Shown piece by piece: positions 23,483 to 34,970 of a stretch of DNA of 64,000 bases; position 1 is the stretch's first letter; every line of letters begins with the position of its first letter. Source of the DNA: Thalassia testudinum. Taxonomy: Eukaryota > Streptophyta > Magnoliopsida > Alismatales > Hydrocharitaceae. Both the position numbers and the translations under genes were made by a program. The notes beneath the pieces were generated by a model. The model did no database searches. It saw nothing but the letters and a program-made list of their open reading frames with translations, and was not told the origin of the DNA. Where the stretch lies: the NCBI GenBank assembly GCA_037157565.1, contig JAZHRO010000050.1, forward strand, positions 46,076,001 through 46,140,000, in the 5' to 3' direction.

Positions 23483-24480
23483 TTAATGATAAGGGGTTTT
23501 GTATGATGTGGGCCCAAAAACACATTTTAAAGAATTCGACAAAGGTTTCAAATCCAATTGCAAGCCGGGTTTTGGAATGGGGTTAGTGGTTAGAGTGAAA
23601 TTAGGTGTGGTGGGTGAGGGTGAGTTAAACGATTGCTGCTGCAACTTAGGAGAAGAATTGATTGCAAAACACGTATCCAAAGAAAACATTTCCTCAACAA
23701 GATTTGACATTTCAGAATCTGAGTTGTCAAAGAAATCTGGCTCGTGGAATCTTTTGGAAGCCCTAAAAATATCTAATGTAAGTGTCTCACCACCGCAAGT
23801 GATGTCCATTTTACCGGAATCGCAATTTATGTTAGCTTTAGCAGTGGTGAGGAAAGGTCTTCCAAGAATAATAGGTGCATTTTTAAGAGCTTCGGGTACA
23901 TCAATGTCCAGGACCAAGAAGTCCACAGTGAAGAGGCAATTTTGTATCCAAACAATGACATCCTTTACAATCCCTTTCGGGTGAATAACAGATTAATCAG
24001 CGAGTTGAAGGCTGACCTTCACCACTTTAAGTTCACCGAACTGGAATTGATCAAAAAGTATGGTAGGGATAAGATTAATAGATGCACCAAGTCTAAAAGG
24101 GCACGATCAAAAGTAGTGTCATTAATGACAACTGATATCAGTGGGGCACCCGGATCCTTTCTTTTGTGAGGCAGCTTACTCTGGACAGTAGAGCTAATTA
24201 TCTCAGAAAGGAACACCTTTCCTAGATTTTTTGGCTGCTTTTTTGGTGTACAAATTTCCTTTAAAAATTTTGCATAGGTAGGAATGTATTTAATCGCATC
24301 TAGGAGAGGAATATTGATTTCCACTTGGCCAAATAATTCTTGTAATTGTTCTTCAGTTGGCTCAGTTTTCATGGGTTTCTTTTTCTTGGAGTTTAATGCC
24401 TGTGGGAAGGGTATTTTGTTTGTGCTATCTTTTTTATCCTGAGAGTGAACGGAGATGGGAAAATTTTGCTCTTGATCCAA
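23483..24480 (-). pseudogene. pol: RE-B protease and gag-pro linker (degenerate)
   Basis: INIPLLDAIKYIPTYAKFLKE, then KRKDPGAPLISVVINDTTF and the active-site region FDRALLDLVHLLILSLP, where a frameshift destroys DLGASINLIP. The downstream half resumes in another frame as MDFLVLDIDVPEALKNAPII and LGRPFLTTAKANINCDSG. The plus-strand ORFs here (e.g. 23499-23984) are antisense shadows. Confidence 0.87.
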
Positions 24481-25471
24481 TTTGTTTTCTTGTGAGGGTC
24501 CCGCATTATGTGTAGTTTTACCACTTCTTAATGTTACTGCATTGGTAGTGTGATTATTTTGGTGTGGAAAATGTTGATTTTGCTATGGGTTTTGAAAATC
24601 GGGCAGGAATTGAGGTGTAGGATTTATTGGTTGTTAATTCTGTTAACCCTGATTATTTCCATTTTGAAATTAGTTCCGTTGATTTCTAGGGTTAGGGATG
24701 GTTGGGAGGGCAAATTTCCCATTGGCCTTTGATTGGACGTTACCGTAATTTGGTTTTGTAAATTAGAGATGGCACAGGTAACGTCATTCATTTGTTGTTG
24801 CATTCCTTGCAGGGTTTTCATTAATTGGTTCTTAATATCAACATGCGAAGGTTGGTTTTGGCCAAAATTCCCCATTTAATTTTGAAATTACGGAACTTGA
24901 TTGGTATTTTCCCAAGCAAAATTAGGGTTATTCTTCCAAGTGGGATTATAGAAGTTGGAGGAATTATTTCTAAAATTATCTTGGAGAGCGAAAATTTTTT
25001 CGTTGACTGAGACAAACATGGAAGAATTATCAAAAGTCCCAGCAAATTCAAGTGCAAGGTCAAGGTTTTGAAATCCGCTTGTATCTATTTGTTGCAAATT
25101 TTCCCAGTGGAGGAGGGTCGGATTAGTGTCGGAGTTGGAAAGGCGAGGGTTAGGATTGGTCGGAGCAGAGTTTTATAGTCATGCATTAAATTTTTCTTCC
25201 ATTTTCTTTTGATTGATTTGCATTTGGTCAGTTCTTTGCACAAAAAGTTGCAAATTGTCTTGTGTGATAGGGAGAGATTGCTATTGTATGCCTACTTCAT
25301 GGATACCTACAGGAGGATTGGCATTTCTACCAAAGGTGTCCATAGATGAATGGTTGAAAGAGTTTTTGCTCATTTAGTAAAAAAGTTCGTAGGCGCTTTC
25401 GCATCTTTATTTAAAAAATTGTCCCCACATAAGGTGTCAACAAATCGCCTCAATTGGTAATCAAGACCATG
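24481..25471 (-). pseudogene. gag: RE-B gag, C-terminal part (degenerate)
   Basis: It includes the conserved YNPTWKNNPNFAW block (about 24940), a Gln-rich segment (LQGMQQQMNDVTCAISNLQNQ) and the linker to protease in several frames. Toward 25471 it reaches the part that in RE-E reads FVDASCGGNFLNKD. The CCATG at 25467-25471 is the left target-site duplication of RE-D. The gag sequence resumes at 63650. Confidence 0.85.
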
Positions 25472-26059
25472 TGATGTGGACACATCTATTTCACATAAAC
25501 TATCTATTTTTGCATGTTTTTAGGCATATAATTGCATTCAGCATTATAAATATTGCATAGTATGCATTATTTTGCATTTAGATTAGTTTATACAAATTAT
25601 AGGTTAGTTTGCCCATTTTGTGGTAAGGGGATAGGGCGATATCATTTTGGGGCCTTAGATTGAAGATCCAACCATACGGATCTGATTAGGGTGATGATCG
25701 AAGTTCAACACCTCTAAGATCACCCCAATCGGACCTTTATAGCATCAAATGCAATCTGAGAAAGATCAAAGGTCAAGGGTCAAGGTGGTGCACATCCAGA
25801 CTTTATACGATAAATCCAACCACACGGATGGATTCAGATCGACAATTGTAGCCCAACGGTGCAAAAATCAACCCAATCCGACATCCGTGGCACCATCTAC
25901 AAGCATTGGAAAATGGATGGCCTAGTTGGCATCAAGTAAAGCCATCCAAGCTGCCCACAGCCACTAGCCTCCTCCTTCATCTGTGCCATCAGATCTCGAC
26001 CATCAAATCATGATCTAACATTCAAGGAAGTGCGGGCGTAAAAGCATCTTCATGACAAT

Positions 26060-26131
26060 CTGCTGAGATAGCACAGTGGTGAACGCCTCCATGCGCAACT
26101 TAGAGGCCCATGTTCCAGCCTACACGAGCAG
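26060..26131 (+). other. tRNA-like module in RE-D 5' LTR (72 nt)
   Basis: End arms CTGCT and AGCAG pair perfectly and enclose a tRNA-sized 72 bases. A-box TAGCACAGTGG (26069-26079) and B-box GTTCCAGCC (26112-26120) are 43 bases apart; GCCTC (26085) and GAGGC (26103) form a 5-bp central stem. The T-arm stem is not formed. Confidence 0.6.
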
Positions 26132-26540
26132 AATTAATCTGTTGAAGAGGCCGACGTGAGAAATTCGACCGTATGATTAGGATCGGGCGGTCGCAATGCG
26201 GCCACGTGGTGTGATCAGGCGAGCTGGATGTGAGCGCTACGCACACGCGTACGATCACGCGTGATCGCAGGCATGATCATACGTGGAGCCATCTGAAGGC
26301 GAACCGCGTGTGATCTTGGCCTTTCTTCCACGATTGAACAGCTGAGAGCAACTGCCCCTTCGCCACGCATAACGCACGTGTAAAGCGATGCGCAATCCAT
26401 GCCCTATGATCAAGATCCAACCTACCTCCTCTCTCCACGCATCTTCACTGACATAGCCATAGCAACAACCACATCCATCACGAAAGACCTTGAGTTAAGG
26501 CTTTTAAAGCTTAAAATGTCCTTTTTGCCCTCAAACCTCA

Positions 26541-26550
26541 CCTATAAAAG
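26541..26550 (+). promoter_or_regulatory. RE-D 5' LTR TATA box
   Basis: CCTATAAAAG. In the 3' LTR copy the same site reads CCAATAAAAG (46478-46487), a damaged TATA. Confidence 0.7.
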
Positions 26551-27238
26551 GACCGCCCCTATCAGATATTTCATCATCCATTCTCTTCTCCTTTCACCCT
26601 CTCCAAAGCTCTAAAGAGCTAGTCCCATACACGGGATGCTCCACTAGAGTCTTAAAAGTATTTTTTCCATCTTCTCACCCCTGTTGTGGAGCATTCGTAG
26701 TTGTCCTCTTACCACCATTCGAGAAGCGTATCCCACTGCAACGCCACCCTGTTGCATCCTCCATCCTCTAGCCCCGTTCTTCTCGTTCAGCATCTCACCA
26801 CCCTCTTCCGGGCACTTCGTCAATGCGGCTCGTCCTCTAAGCAGCCGTTGAGGAGGATTTTCTCACCCCTATGTTTTTACTGCTTTATAGTGTAGTTTTG
26901 TTTTCTTTAAGTAGTTGTAATCGACTCTAGAATATTTAAATGCAATATTTGTTCATTCTCTCCTTATTTTCTCTTTCTTTGTATTATTCTATCTCTCTCT
27001 TTTATTATTTATTATTTAAGTAAAATAGCTAGTGCAGATTTAATTCGACCAACTAATCTACTTTGTGACGATAATTCTAAACGTGATTTTTAATCAAACG
27101 TTCGCCTCCCTGTGTTCGACTTGGGACTCACTTTGAGTTTCAGTAAAATTTATTTGGTAGTAGGTTTTCTTGCGAATTTTACAATGACTAGGGTTTTCCA
27201 AAGACTCAACTTTCGCAACGAAATCTCGCTCATCATTT

Positions 27239-27256
27239 TGGCGCCATTGCCAGGTA
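27239..27256 (+). other. RE-D primer-binding site, tRNA-Asp type
   Basis: TGGCGCCATTGCCAGGTA, three bases after the LTR; 15 of 18 bases complement plant tRNA-Asp. Confidence 0.9.
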
Positions 27257-28458
27257 GGCAACACTCTTTGATTTCCCACATTTTCTGCCTTACTTATCTT
27301 TTACCTCACTTCTCTCCTTTCTTATTGTGATTATAGGTACTCTCTTAAGGCAGGCAAAAGTGGTAGATTGGAGCAAAGTGCAGTTGAAGGGTTTGTAAGT
27401 ATACCCCACCTCCCACCCACTAGTTTTCATTCCAACACCTAATAACACAAGCATAAATCAACCTAGGAGCCTACATAAACCCTAAGGTAGATTGTATTGT
27501 TTGTTTGTCACTCCCACCCACCTCACCCCTACATTAAAAAAAAAATTATGATTGTGGGATTTATTTAAATTTACATTTCTTATACATGCACACACTTAAG
27601 TGCACCAGTTTTGTCTGATTTAATCACTTAACCGGGGAGCCGACCTAAGGACCTGGGACACCTCAACACACTGTACGAATAAGTGATTAGACATCAATAT
27701 AGGCTAAAACTGATTGAGTGCCTTAATTAGTGGTGCATCAGGCCATTTGTCTAATTCATCTTTGCCAAATAGCTTAACATAAAATTAATTCATCGAGTAG
27801 CTGCCCCTTAGGATTCAACTTTTAGGAATTAACCAAGTACTCCACATTCTTCTAAGTTGTAAAGGAATATATCTTCACTTGTGCTTTCAAAACTTGGTGT
27901 GCCTCACAAAACCTTGTCTGAATATACCTAAAATTTGAATCCTTAAAGCTACTAAGATTTAAACCCTAAAATTCACTACATCCAAAAATAATCTTGCTTG
28001 AAAATCATTGGTTGTGCACACATACACATTGAATCCGATCTTTAAGGGCACAACCTATTTAAAGGGCCCATCACATTTCAGAGCATAATTAAATCTAAGC
28101 CTAATTAAAATGGAGTAGACATTGGCCTTAAGGATTGGACTCGCTCTTCGAGGCCCAGACCGAGATTATTTTTGATTAATCTTCTTCTACTGGTCCATCT
28201 GATGTCTAGCTAGGGAAGCAGTGTCAAACGACCACGGTTGGGGGGTATCAAAGGAATCTGAGGTGAAAGCCAAGGGAAGAACCTTCTCCCCAATCCCTCC
28301 CTCTAACTAGTTTGATTGACTGGAAAGTAGACCAAATCATTTCTTTCATCTCAAGATGGATTATAAGAGTCTGTAGGTCTTTAGGCTACCCCACCTAAGA
28401 ACAGGTTTTATTGTTTGTATTGTAGGGCACCTTTCATTTCGTCTTTTCCCATTTCATC
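27257..28458 (+). other. RE-D 5' leader with probable intron 27395-28425
   Basis: A donor-like GTAAGT at 27395 follows 'gtgcagttgaagg', as in RE-A and RE-C; the acceptor-like TTGTATTGTAG|GG ends at 28425, 33 bases before the start codon. Length 1031 bases. No ORF supported inside. Confidence 0.66.
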
Positions 28459-28510
28459 ATGGATCCATCCACATCCTACTCACATTTCCACTTCTACCCT
28501 CCTGACACAT
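28459..28510 (+). pseudogene. Unknown reading frame of RE-D, first 17 codons before RE-G
   Basis: It starts MDPSTSYSHFHFYPPD, matching the start of the RE-C frame, and stops abruptly where RE-G inserted. The last five bases (CACAT, 28506-28510) are the target-site duplication; the frame resumes at 42344. Confidence 0.75.
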
Positions 28511-29253
28511 TGATGGGAACACCATCATGAGCCATAAATTAGCTCAATTTTATCTGATTAAGTCTTTAAATGCTCCTACATAACCTTTAGAAGGTCATAA
28601 TTCATTACATTAGCATTCTGAGAGAGATAAGAAACCAGGGTTAAAATTATAATTTTACCATCATAACTTGAATGCAGTACAACCATGGGTTTTCTAAGGG
28701 GTTAATTAAGGGTTAAATGGTCCTAAAAGGCTAACAAGTCGGTTAGAATAGACAGAAAAGGGTTTTCGCGTGTTTTGAGAATTAAATGACTTTTGAAACC
28801 CTAAAGACAAACCCGCTTAATTAACTGAGGTTATGGTCAGGATAAAATTCACCTAAACATTCTAAAATTCATAGAAAAATATTCTCTAGGGTTTGGTATC
28901 TTCAAATTGACCATCAGAACCCGTTTTGGCCCAAAACAGAGTCTCAGACAGACATTTACCCTAATTTAGGTTTTTTCATAAATTACCCAGTCAAACGTGG
29001 TCAAAACCAAAATCCAACTTCACCATTGGATTCCTTAGGTCCAAATTAGGTTTGTACTGAAATTTCGACCCAAGCTGAAATTATCTTGACCAAGTTTGCA
29101 ACTTGGTCCTGTCTGATTACATTCATGCCCTTAACTTTCAAAATATTTACAAAAATACCCCTAAGTTTGTCATCATTTTCACCAATAGGCCCCTACCACC
29201 ATTAATCCTATTCCTACAAGCTTCGATGACCTAAAATTGGCAAGATCTCCTTG

Positions 29254-29303
29254 ATTCCTTGATGAATCCCTTTCAAATTTGAAAGGGAAATTCGTCAAGG
29301 AAT
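29254..29303 (+). repeat. Long palindrome in RE-G 5' LTR
   Basis: ATTCCTTGATGAATCCCTTT pairs with AAAGGGAAATTCGTCAAGGAAT around CAAATTTG, with two mismatched pairs, about 155 bases upstream of the TATA box. The 3' LTR copy (40277-40326) keeps it. Confidence 0.85.
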
Positions 29304-29458
29304 ACCCTTCCTTTTTAGCCAATTCCCACACCCCAAAACCTTCCCAATCTCTCATGCGAACGCATGAGGGATTAGGGTATCAAAAAAATCCCAACTCCGG
29401 CGAAGCTTTCCAATCTTGGGAAGCTTGCTTCTCAAGCCCAAAACCTCCTCTAATGTTC

Positions 29459-29468
29459 TATAAATAGA
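29459..29468 (+). promoter_or_regulatory. RE-G 5' LTR TATA box
   Basis: CTATAAATAG; the 3' LTR has CTATAAAAAG at 40481-40490. Confidence 0.75.
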
Positions 29469-30679
29469 CCTTTAGGTTAAACCGTTCCCCCCAAGCTCGA
29501 TTTCGATCAGATCTACCCTAAATTCCTCTCTCCTAATCTGGCCGAAAGGCTCCTCGAGCTTCAGCGATCCCCTCCAACTTCCCCCATCGTTCATCCGTAA
29601 TACCAACAGCGGATTCATTTTCCTCGCCTTCCTTCACGTCATGCCATACCAACGGGCGTCTCTCCCTTTGTCTTCCTCGATGTTTCCTTCTCACCAGAGT
29701 CACCTTCGTCTCCGATGCCGGCCATACCACAACCGGCACCATCCCCTTTCCCCTTCATCCGCTACTGCTCCTAGCCGACTCCTCAACTTCTCATCACGCC
29801 AGCACATTCAACACACCGTTTCGACCTCGCCAATGCCCTCCACGACTCCATCTTCCACCTCGCTGGCGTACCTCCGGCAAACCCTAGCGGCTTCCACACT
29901 CGCCCAAACACGCCGCTTCCACGCTCCACATCTCCGCCTCATCACGACGACCAAAAGCCCTCACTCATTGAGAGCTATTGATCCCCTTACAGTGCCACCA
30001 AACACACCAACCTTCACGAAAACAGTTCTCCTCCGTCAACATTCAACACCCACTCCCACGCCATGCAGACCCCCTCAACAAGTTCGCCATGCTCCGATGA
30101 ACATTCCTGAACATTTTGACGTGGTTGAAAGATCTTTTTGATGATTTTAGGTGCTGACCCTCACCGCCATTAAAGCGCAGCGGAACCTACCCAGGAACGC
30201 AAACCAAGAGCCAATTTGGCTCTTTGACTACATCTTTGACCGCAATCACGCTAAGAAGTAGCAGCGTAGTGTATGCAGAAGAAGGGAGGCAGGATTAGTC
30301 CCACCTCGGAAGCTGAAGAGCATCCACAGTACAATAAGAGGAAAAAGTGTTAGTGGCTTATCGCCTCCTAACACACGAGGGTGAGGTCCTCCTTACCCAC
30401 TCACCTCTCCTGTGGCACCACCACACGGCCTGGCTCCGACCCGTTAACCTGCCTATGCCCGTGCACTCCTCAGCTGCGATCCACACCCGTAGCCTTGAAC
30501 CCGGGTGCACTCTAGGTCTGAAAATCCGATAACCTAGTACTGTTGAAGGCTCAAGAAGAGCGTGACCCAAGGAGAGAAAGAGAGAATAGTGCACAAGGGT
30601 AGGGGGTTTTGCTCTGAAAGGATTTGGCTAACACTTAGCCAATTTCATAAGTCTCCCCCTATACATCAGAAGGCTTGGA

Positions 30680-30885
30680 CAGTAGAGAGAATGAAAGAAG
30701 AAGAAGAAAAGAGGAGCTGGACAGAAAGAAGAAGAAAAAGCAACGAAGGAAGAAAGAAACCAAGAGAGAAGAAGGGCAGAGAAAGAAGAAGAGAGGAAGC
30801 TTGAGCTGTAGAAAACCAAAGAAGAAAGAAAGAGTTCTAAAGAAGAAAGGAGAAAAGAGAGAGAGCAACAGAGAAAAGGGACTCT
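30680..30885 (+). repeat. Purine-rich run in RE-G 5' LTR
   Basis: About 200 bases of almost pure A and G (GAAGAAGAAGAAAAGAGGAG type) near the 3' end of the LTR, repeated at 41765-41975 in the other LTR. The ORFs on both strands are low-complexity by-products. Confidence 0.85.
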
Positions 30886-31250
30886 TGAGTCTCTTGGAAG
30901 CACTATAGTAACCAACTGTTTAAGCCGTCTGATACAAGCCTAGACCGTCTAATTGCATACATTTGAGGCTTTATTTCCTTGATACTGTTGATTTAGTTGC
31001 TATTACTGTGAGGAGTAATTGGTGATTCAGATCACTATTTTACTCCATTCTTTTTTCACATTGATACTTGACATTATTATTATTGCAATCTCTTATATCT
31101 TTGATTCAAATTGTGATCTTGAGTTTTAAATTGCCATATTGCTCCATGTGTTCAACCTTGGACTTTCATTCGAGTTTATTTGTTTGAGCGCTATTTTGGA
31201 TATATTACAACTAAGCAATTTTAAAACACCGATTTATTGCTCAAACATTT

Positions 31251-31268
31251 TGGCACCGTTGCCGGGGA
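31251..31268 (+). other. RE-G primer-binding site, tRNA-Asp type
   Basis: TGGCACCGTTGCCGGGGA: 17 of 18 bases complement plant tRNA-Asp, the best match in the window. Confidence 0.93.
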
Positions 31269-32230
31269 GCAAGGCACAATTCAGATCTCTTGATTGAAAT
31301 ATCAGATTGGATTCTAACTTGCTACATCTCTTTTGATTGTGATCTTTTTCAGGGACTCATTGAAAGAAGATCAGCTGCACATCAGCCACTCCAGGGGCAG
31401 GTAAACTCCATTCACCCTCCTCTAAGCCCCTGAATCTGAAAAGGCTAAAGAAAAAAAAAGTAAAAAAAAAATCAATTAGGGCTACTTGCATTCTATTCTT
31501 AGCTTAATCATCAAGTTGCCTGATTTGATACATTCTATTTAATACAACACCCCAACCCTGATTTATGCACCTACTTGAAATTTAAGGTATTTAGGGCTAT
31601 CACATTCTTGTTTGAGCCCTAGGTATCACATTTTGACAAATTAAATTGGACCAAATCAGAGCTAATTAAGGATTCCAGTTTAGGGTTTTAGAGACACACT
31701 TGCTTAATCAAGAATTGATCTTTCCAAACAATGTGTGCCTAAGCCATGATTGAATTGATCTACTCAAGCAAAACCCTAAAATCAAGCTCTTAAATTCATT
31801 TGAACACTAAAAGATGGACCTAAATTTCTCAAAAGGATAATACAGGTGAAGTTGACCCACCTTGTTGGGTTAAGCAATCTTCAAATTAGGTCACTTTTCA
31901 CAAAATCATATTAAAAGTTCAAGTGAAATCATAAGCACCCTTTCTCTTAATTAAAACTGGTAGACTTAAGAGGTCAAGTCCCCATTCTAGTCTACCTGGA
32001 TCATCAGTGATAAGAGAGGTCAGGTGGGGGAAACCCTATAACTTGTGGGGACGCTCTACCTTGTAAGGGTCTTTGCGAGGCTCTCCCTCTCTGGCTGCCC
32101 AGGTAATTCTCAGGTGGACGGCTTTCTGACTAAGGGGTATCATCTGCCCCGAACCTCTATAGTCATCCAAAATTTTTGGGTGTCTTGATTGAGTCCATCA
32201 CATTCTTTCTCTCATTTAATCCATCAGTGC
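31269..32230 (+). other. RE-G 5' leader
   Basis: Noncoding. A possible donor GGCAG|GTAAAC at 31400 and a possible acceptor ATCCATCAG ending at 32227, three bases before the gag start, would give an intron of about 830 bases, but the donor is weaker than in RE-A, C and D. Confidence 0.5.
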
Positions 32231-34000
32231 ATGTTCGGAAGGAGGTCCTTAAGACCACCCTTGAAGCCTCCATTAGATATTCAGTCTCGTCGAGGTCGAG
32301 CCTCGACTTCCATGTTTGTGCAACAACCTAATCACATTGACATATCCTCTGATTCAGAACCTACTTCCCCTTCATCAGCTATGGATCACCAAGAAGAACA
32401 ACCTAATCTTGAGCAACAATTCCATGACCACCAAAATCGAATCAATGCCATCATCAACCCACCGCCGCGTCCTCAAATGAGAGATCAGTATAATCCCGTA
32501 GCGGTGGAGATCGAACTTCAAATCAACATTCCTGTGGGAGGACCCGAGGTAGATCTCAAGCCTAGCATGCTTCATATGACTCCAAAATTTCATGGCTTAA
32601 ACTCCAAGGATCCTTTCCAGCACATCAAGAACCTAAAACATATGGCCCACACCTTTGGGGCAGATGTACAGAATTGGGATGGATTACTATTAAAGCTCTT
32701 CTCATTCTCCTTGGCTGACAAAGCCACTCACTAGCTTTAGACTCAACCACACTATCAACACATGGGGAGAACTTCAAACCACCTTCCTGCAAAAATTCTA
32801 CCCCATTGGTCGTACCAACACAATGCGGCACCAAATCACGCACTTCTCCCAAGGAGTGGGAAAATCTCTACACGAAGCATGGGATCGCTTTCTGGATCTC
32901 ATACATAAGCACCCCCATTATGGAGTTCTGAAGTGGGAATAAGTCCAATCCTTTTACCATGGACTCCGTGAGGATATAAAGCTCTTTGTTAATGCAACCT
33001 GTGGTGGTAGCATCATGGGTCAACATGAAGACACGATCTAGGAAATTCTTGAAAACATGTGCGAGAACTCCCTGAACAATGAGTCCTTGGGTGCGTATGA
33101 CTGGACGTCCACCCACGCATTGACAAATAATCAGGGGGTTCCGAGGCCTTTCCACATCCGTTGATCTGGAGTTGGTAGCCAGTCAATTGGACAAGGTCTC
33201 CATTATCAAGAAGAAGGTGGACGACATCACTCGTCATCTACACAAATCCACCTCTACACCTCAAGGCACATACACGCACCCACCCACTGGAAGGGAGGCT
33301 GTGCACAACATCTACCACTCCCCAGGGATGGATGCATATCCACCTCCATCTGATTATGGCTTCGGAGGCAACTCCGGGTCAGGCCACCTTAGTTGGGGGA
33401 ACTCTGAACCCTCGTACCTTGATTATCTTGGAGCTCCTCAGACTTGCGAGGATCTTCACGCTATCCAGAATAATCCTTTCTCCAACACTTACAACTCTGG
33501 ATGGTGTAATCATCCTAACTTTTCGTGGTCAGGTAATAACCCGAATCTAAGACCTTAATTCCAACCCCAACTAGAGGATCCGCAACCTTATCAGCCCACC
33601 CAACTAAGGCCCACTCAAAACTTCCAATCTGGACCACCTAAAGAAGATCATACATCTCTAATTCTCCAGACCTTGGTTGACATGCAAAAATAACACAAAG
33701 AAGAGATCTCTGAGTTACAAAATCAACTGGCCCAGTTGGCAAGTGCTTGCCAGCCTGGTGCACTTCCCTCTCAGCCTCTTCCTAATCCAAATAGCGTGCC
33801 GAACTAGAGGCATGGTATGAACCCAAATCAGGGCCAAGCTCACTTTATTTATCAGGCCCTTTCTGCCCCATCACCTGACGGGATGGATGCTTCAACTTCA
33901 TACTTGGGATTTCAGCAGCAAACACCTATTTTGCCCAACCCAAACCAAAACTAGGCAAGATTGAATTCTGTTACTACCCACAGTGGCAAAGCAACATAGG
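32231..34000 (+). pseudogene. gag: RE-G gag (broken)
   Basis: The start MFGRRSLRPPLKPP at 32231 matches RE-A. Conserved blocks: MLHMTPKFHGLNSKDPFQHI, SFSLADKATH followed by a stop at 32732 and a frame change, then YHGLREDIKLFVNATCGGS. The C-terminal part (33172-33558) has YPPPSDYGFGG and YNSGWCNHPNFSWSG, the standard late-gag motif. Frame moves from 2 to 1 (mod 3) in the middle. No zinc knuckle seen. Confidence 0.88.
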
Positions 34001-34970
34001 ACCCACCTTATCCAAGCCATTCCCAGCCTGGTGATACAAACCCTAACCCTAGATTGGTCATCCAAGTCACACCTTTCCCAGAACAAGAGCCTGAGCCAAT
34101 TCTAGAGGAATCGTCTAAGGTTCCATTTCCCAAGGCCTTGACCAAGGGAAAAAGGACAGCCAAACCTGTGGCACCTGAGGAGGACCTGGTTAAGCTCTTT
34201 GAGTTGGTCCATATAAACATCCCCTTGATGGATGCGATACGCTGCGTACCGACTTACGCACGATTTCTGAAAGACGTATGTACACCTAAGCATAAGCCGC
34301 AAACCAAAAGTGGGAACCCGATCGTACTACAAGAGCAAGCCAACTCTGTCATTTTGAGAAAACTCCCGCCTAAGGCAAAAGACCTAGGCACCCCTCTAAT
34401 CTCCTATGCAATCGGTGATATACAATTCGACAGAGCTTTATTGGACTTAGGAGCCTCCATAAATTTGATACCTACATCCCTTCTAAACTACTTTGAGGAA
34501 TCTGAGCTTAAACCAACAGAAATGACTTTGTAGCTAGCCGATCGATCTATTAAGTCACCAAAAGGAATTCTCGAGGATGTCATAGTTAGGGTACATGACT
34601 TCTATTTTCCAGTAGATTTCATTGTCTTAGACATGGACGCACCTGAGAATGTGAAAGATAACCAATCATACTAGGGAAACCCTTTCTAACCACTACTAGG
34701 GCCAATATCAATTGTGAGGAGGGCCAAAATGAATTAAAATTTGGGAGTAAGGCACTAAAGATTGACATCTTTAAGGCCCAACAAGGAATTAATTGCAAAG
34801 TTATAGAACAGATTTACGATATCGAAGCTGTAGTTGACGACCTATGCAGCGAGGAAAGCCCGACTATTTCTGATCAACCACAAGAGGATCAAAACCTGCA
34901 ATTAGAGGAGTCTGAAGCCAGCCTAGACACACCCATAGCTCCTTCCTTTGCTTCTAATATCCACTCTGAA
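34001..34970 (+). pseudogene. pol: RE-G protease (broken)
   Basis: The open stretch 34054-34533 shows INIPLMDAIRCVPTYARFLKD, KDLGTPLISYAIGDIQFDRA and the intact active site LLDLGASINLIP, then a TAG at 34531. Past it, the VDFIVLDMDAPENVK part is in frame, then a one-base shift near 34660 precedes the LGKPFLTTTRANINC block. The tail to 34970 is the acidic linker to RT. Confidence 0.88.

Larger units (their letters stand above)
25472..27235 (+). repeat. RE-D 5' LTR (1764 bp)
   Basis: TGATGTGGACACATC at the start (terminal hairpin GATGT/ACATC) and CGCTCATCA at the end. It holds the U3 stem-loop (25681-25733), tRNA-like module (26060-26131) and TATA box CCTATAAAAG (26541-26550). The end 'ccctgtgttcgacttgggac' matches the U5 of the other families. 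Confidence 0.93.
28511..31247 (+). repeat. RE-G 5' LTR (2737 bp)
   Basis: It starts TGATGGGAACACCATCA, a terminal hairpin (TGATGG/CCATCA), and ends GCTCAAACA. Parts: long palindrome (29254-29303), TATA box CTATAAATAG (29459-29468), a C/T-rich region to 30150, and a purine run (30680-30885) near the end. ORFs in it (29641-30141 and others) have no support as genes. Confidence 0.94.

Noticed and set aside
23499..23984. 161-codon plus-strand ORF in RE-B
   Set aside because: Antisense of the protease domain; the sense strand has the family motifs.
29641..30141. 166-codon plus-strand ORF in the RE-G LTR, rich in Ser, Pro, Thr and His
   Set aside because: It lies wholly inside an LTR, is low-complexity, has no family motif and its counterpart at 40587-41167 is split; a C-rich stretch explains it.
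30680..30885. Purine run as a simple microsatellite or a CRISPR-like array
   Set aside because: No regular repeat-spacer pattern and it is present in both LTRs of RE-G as part of the LTR.
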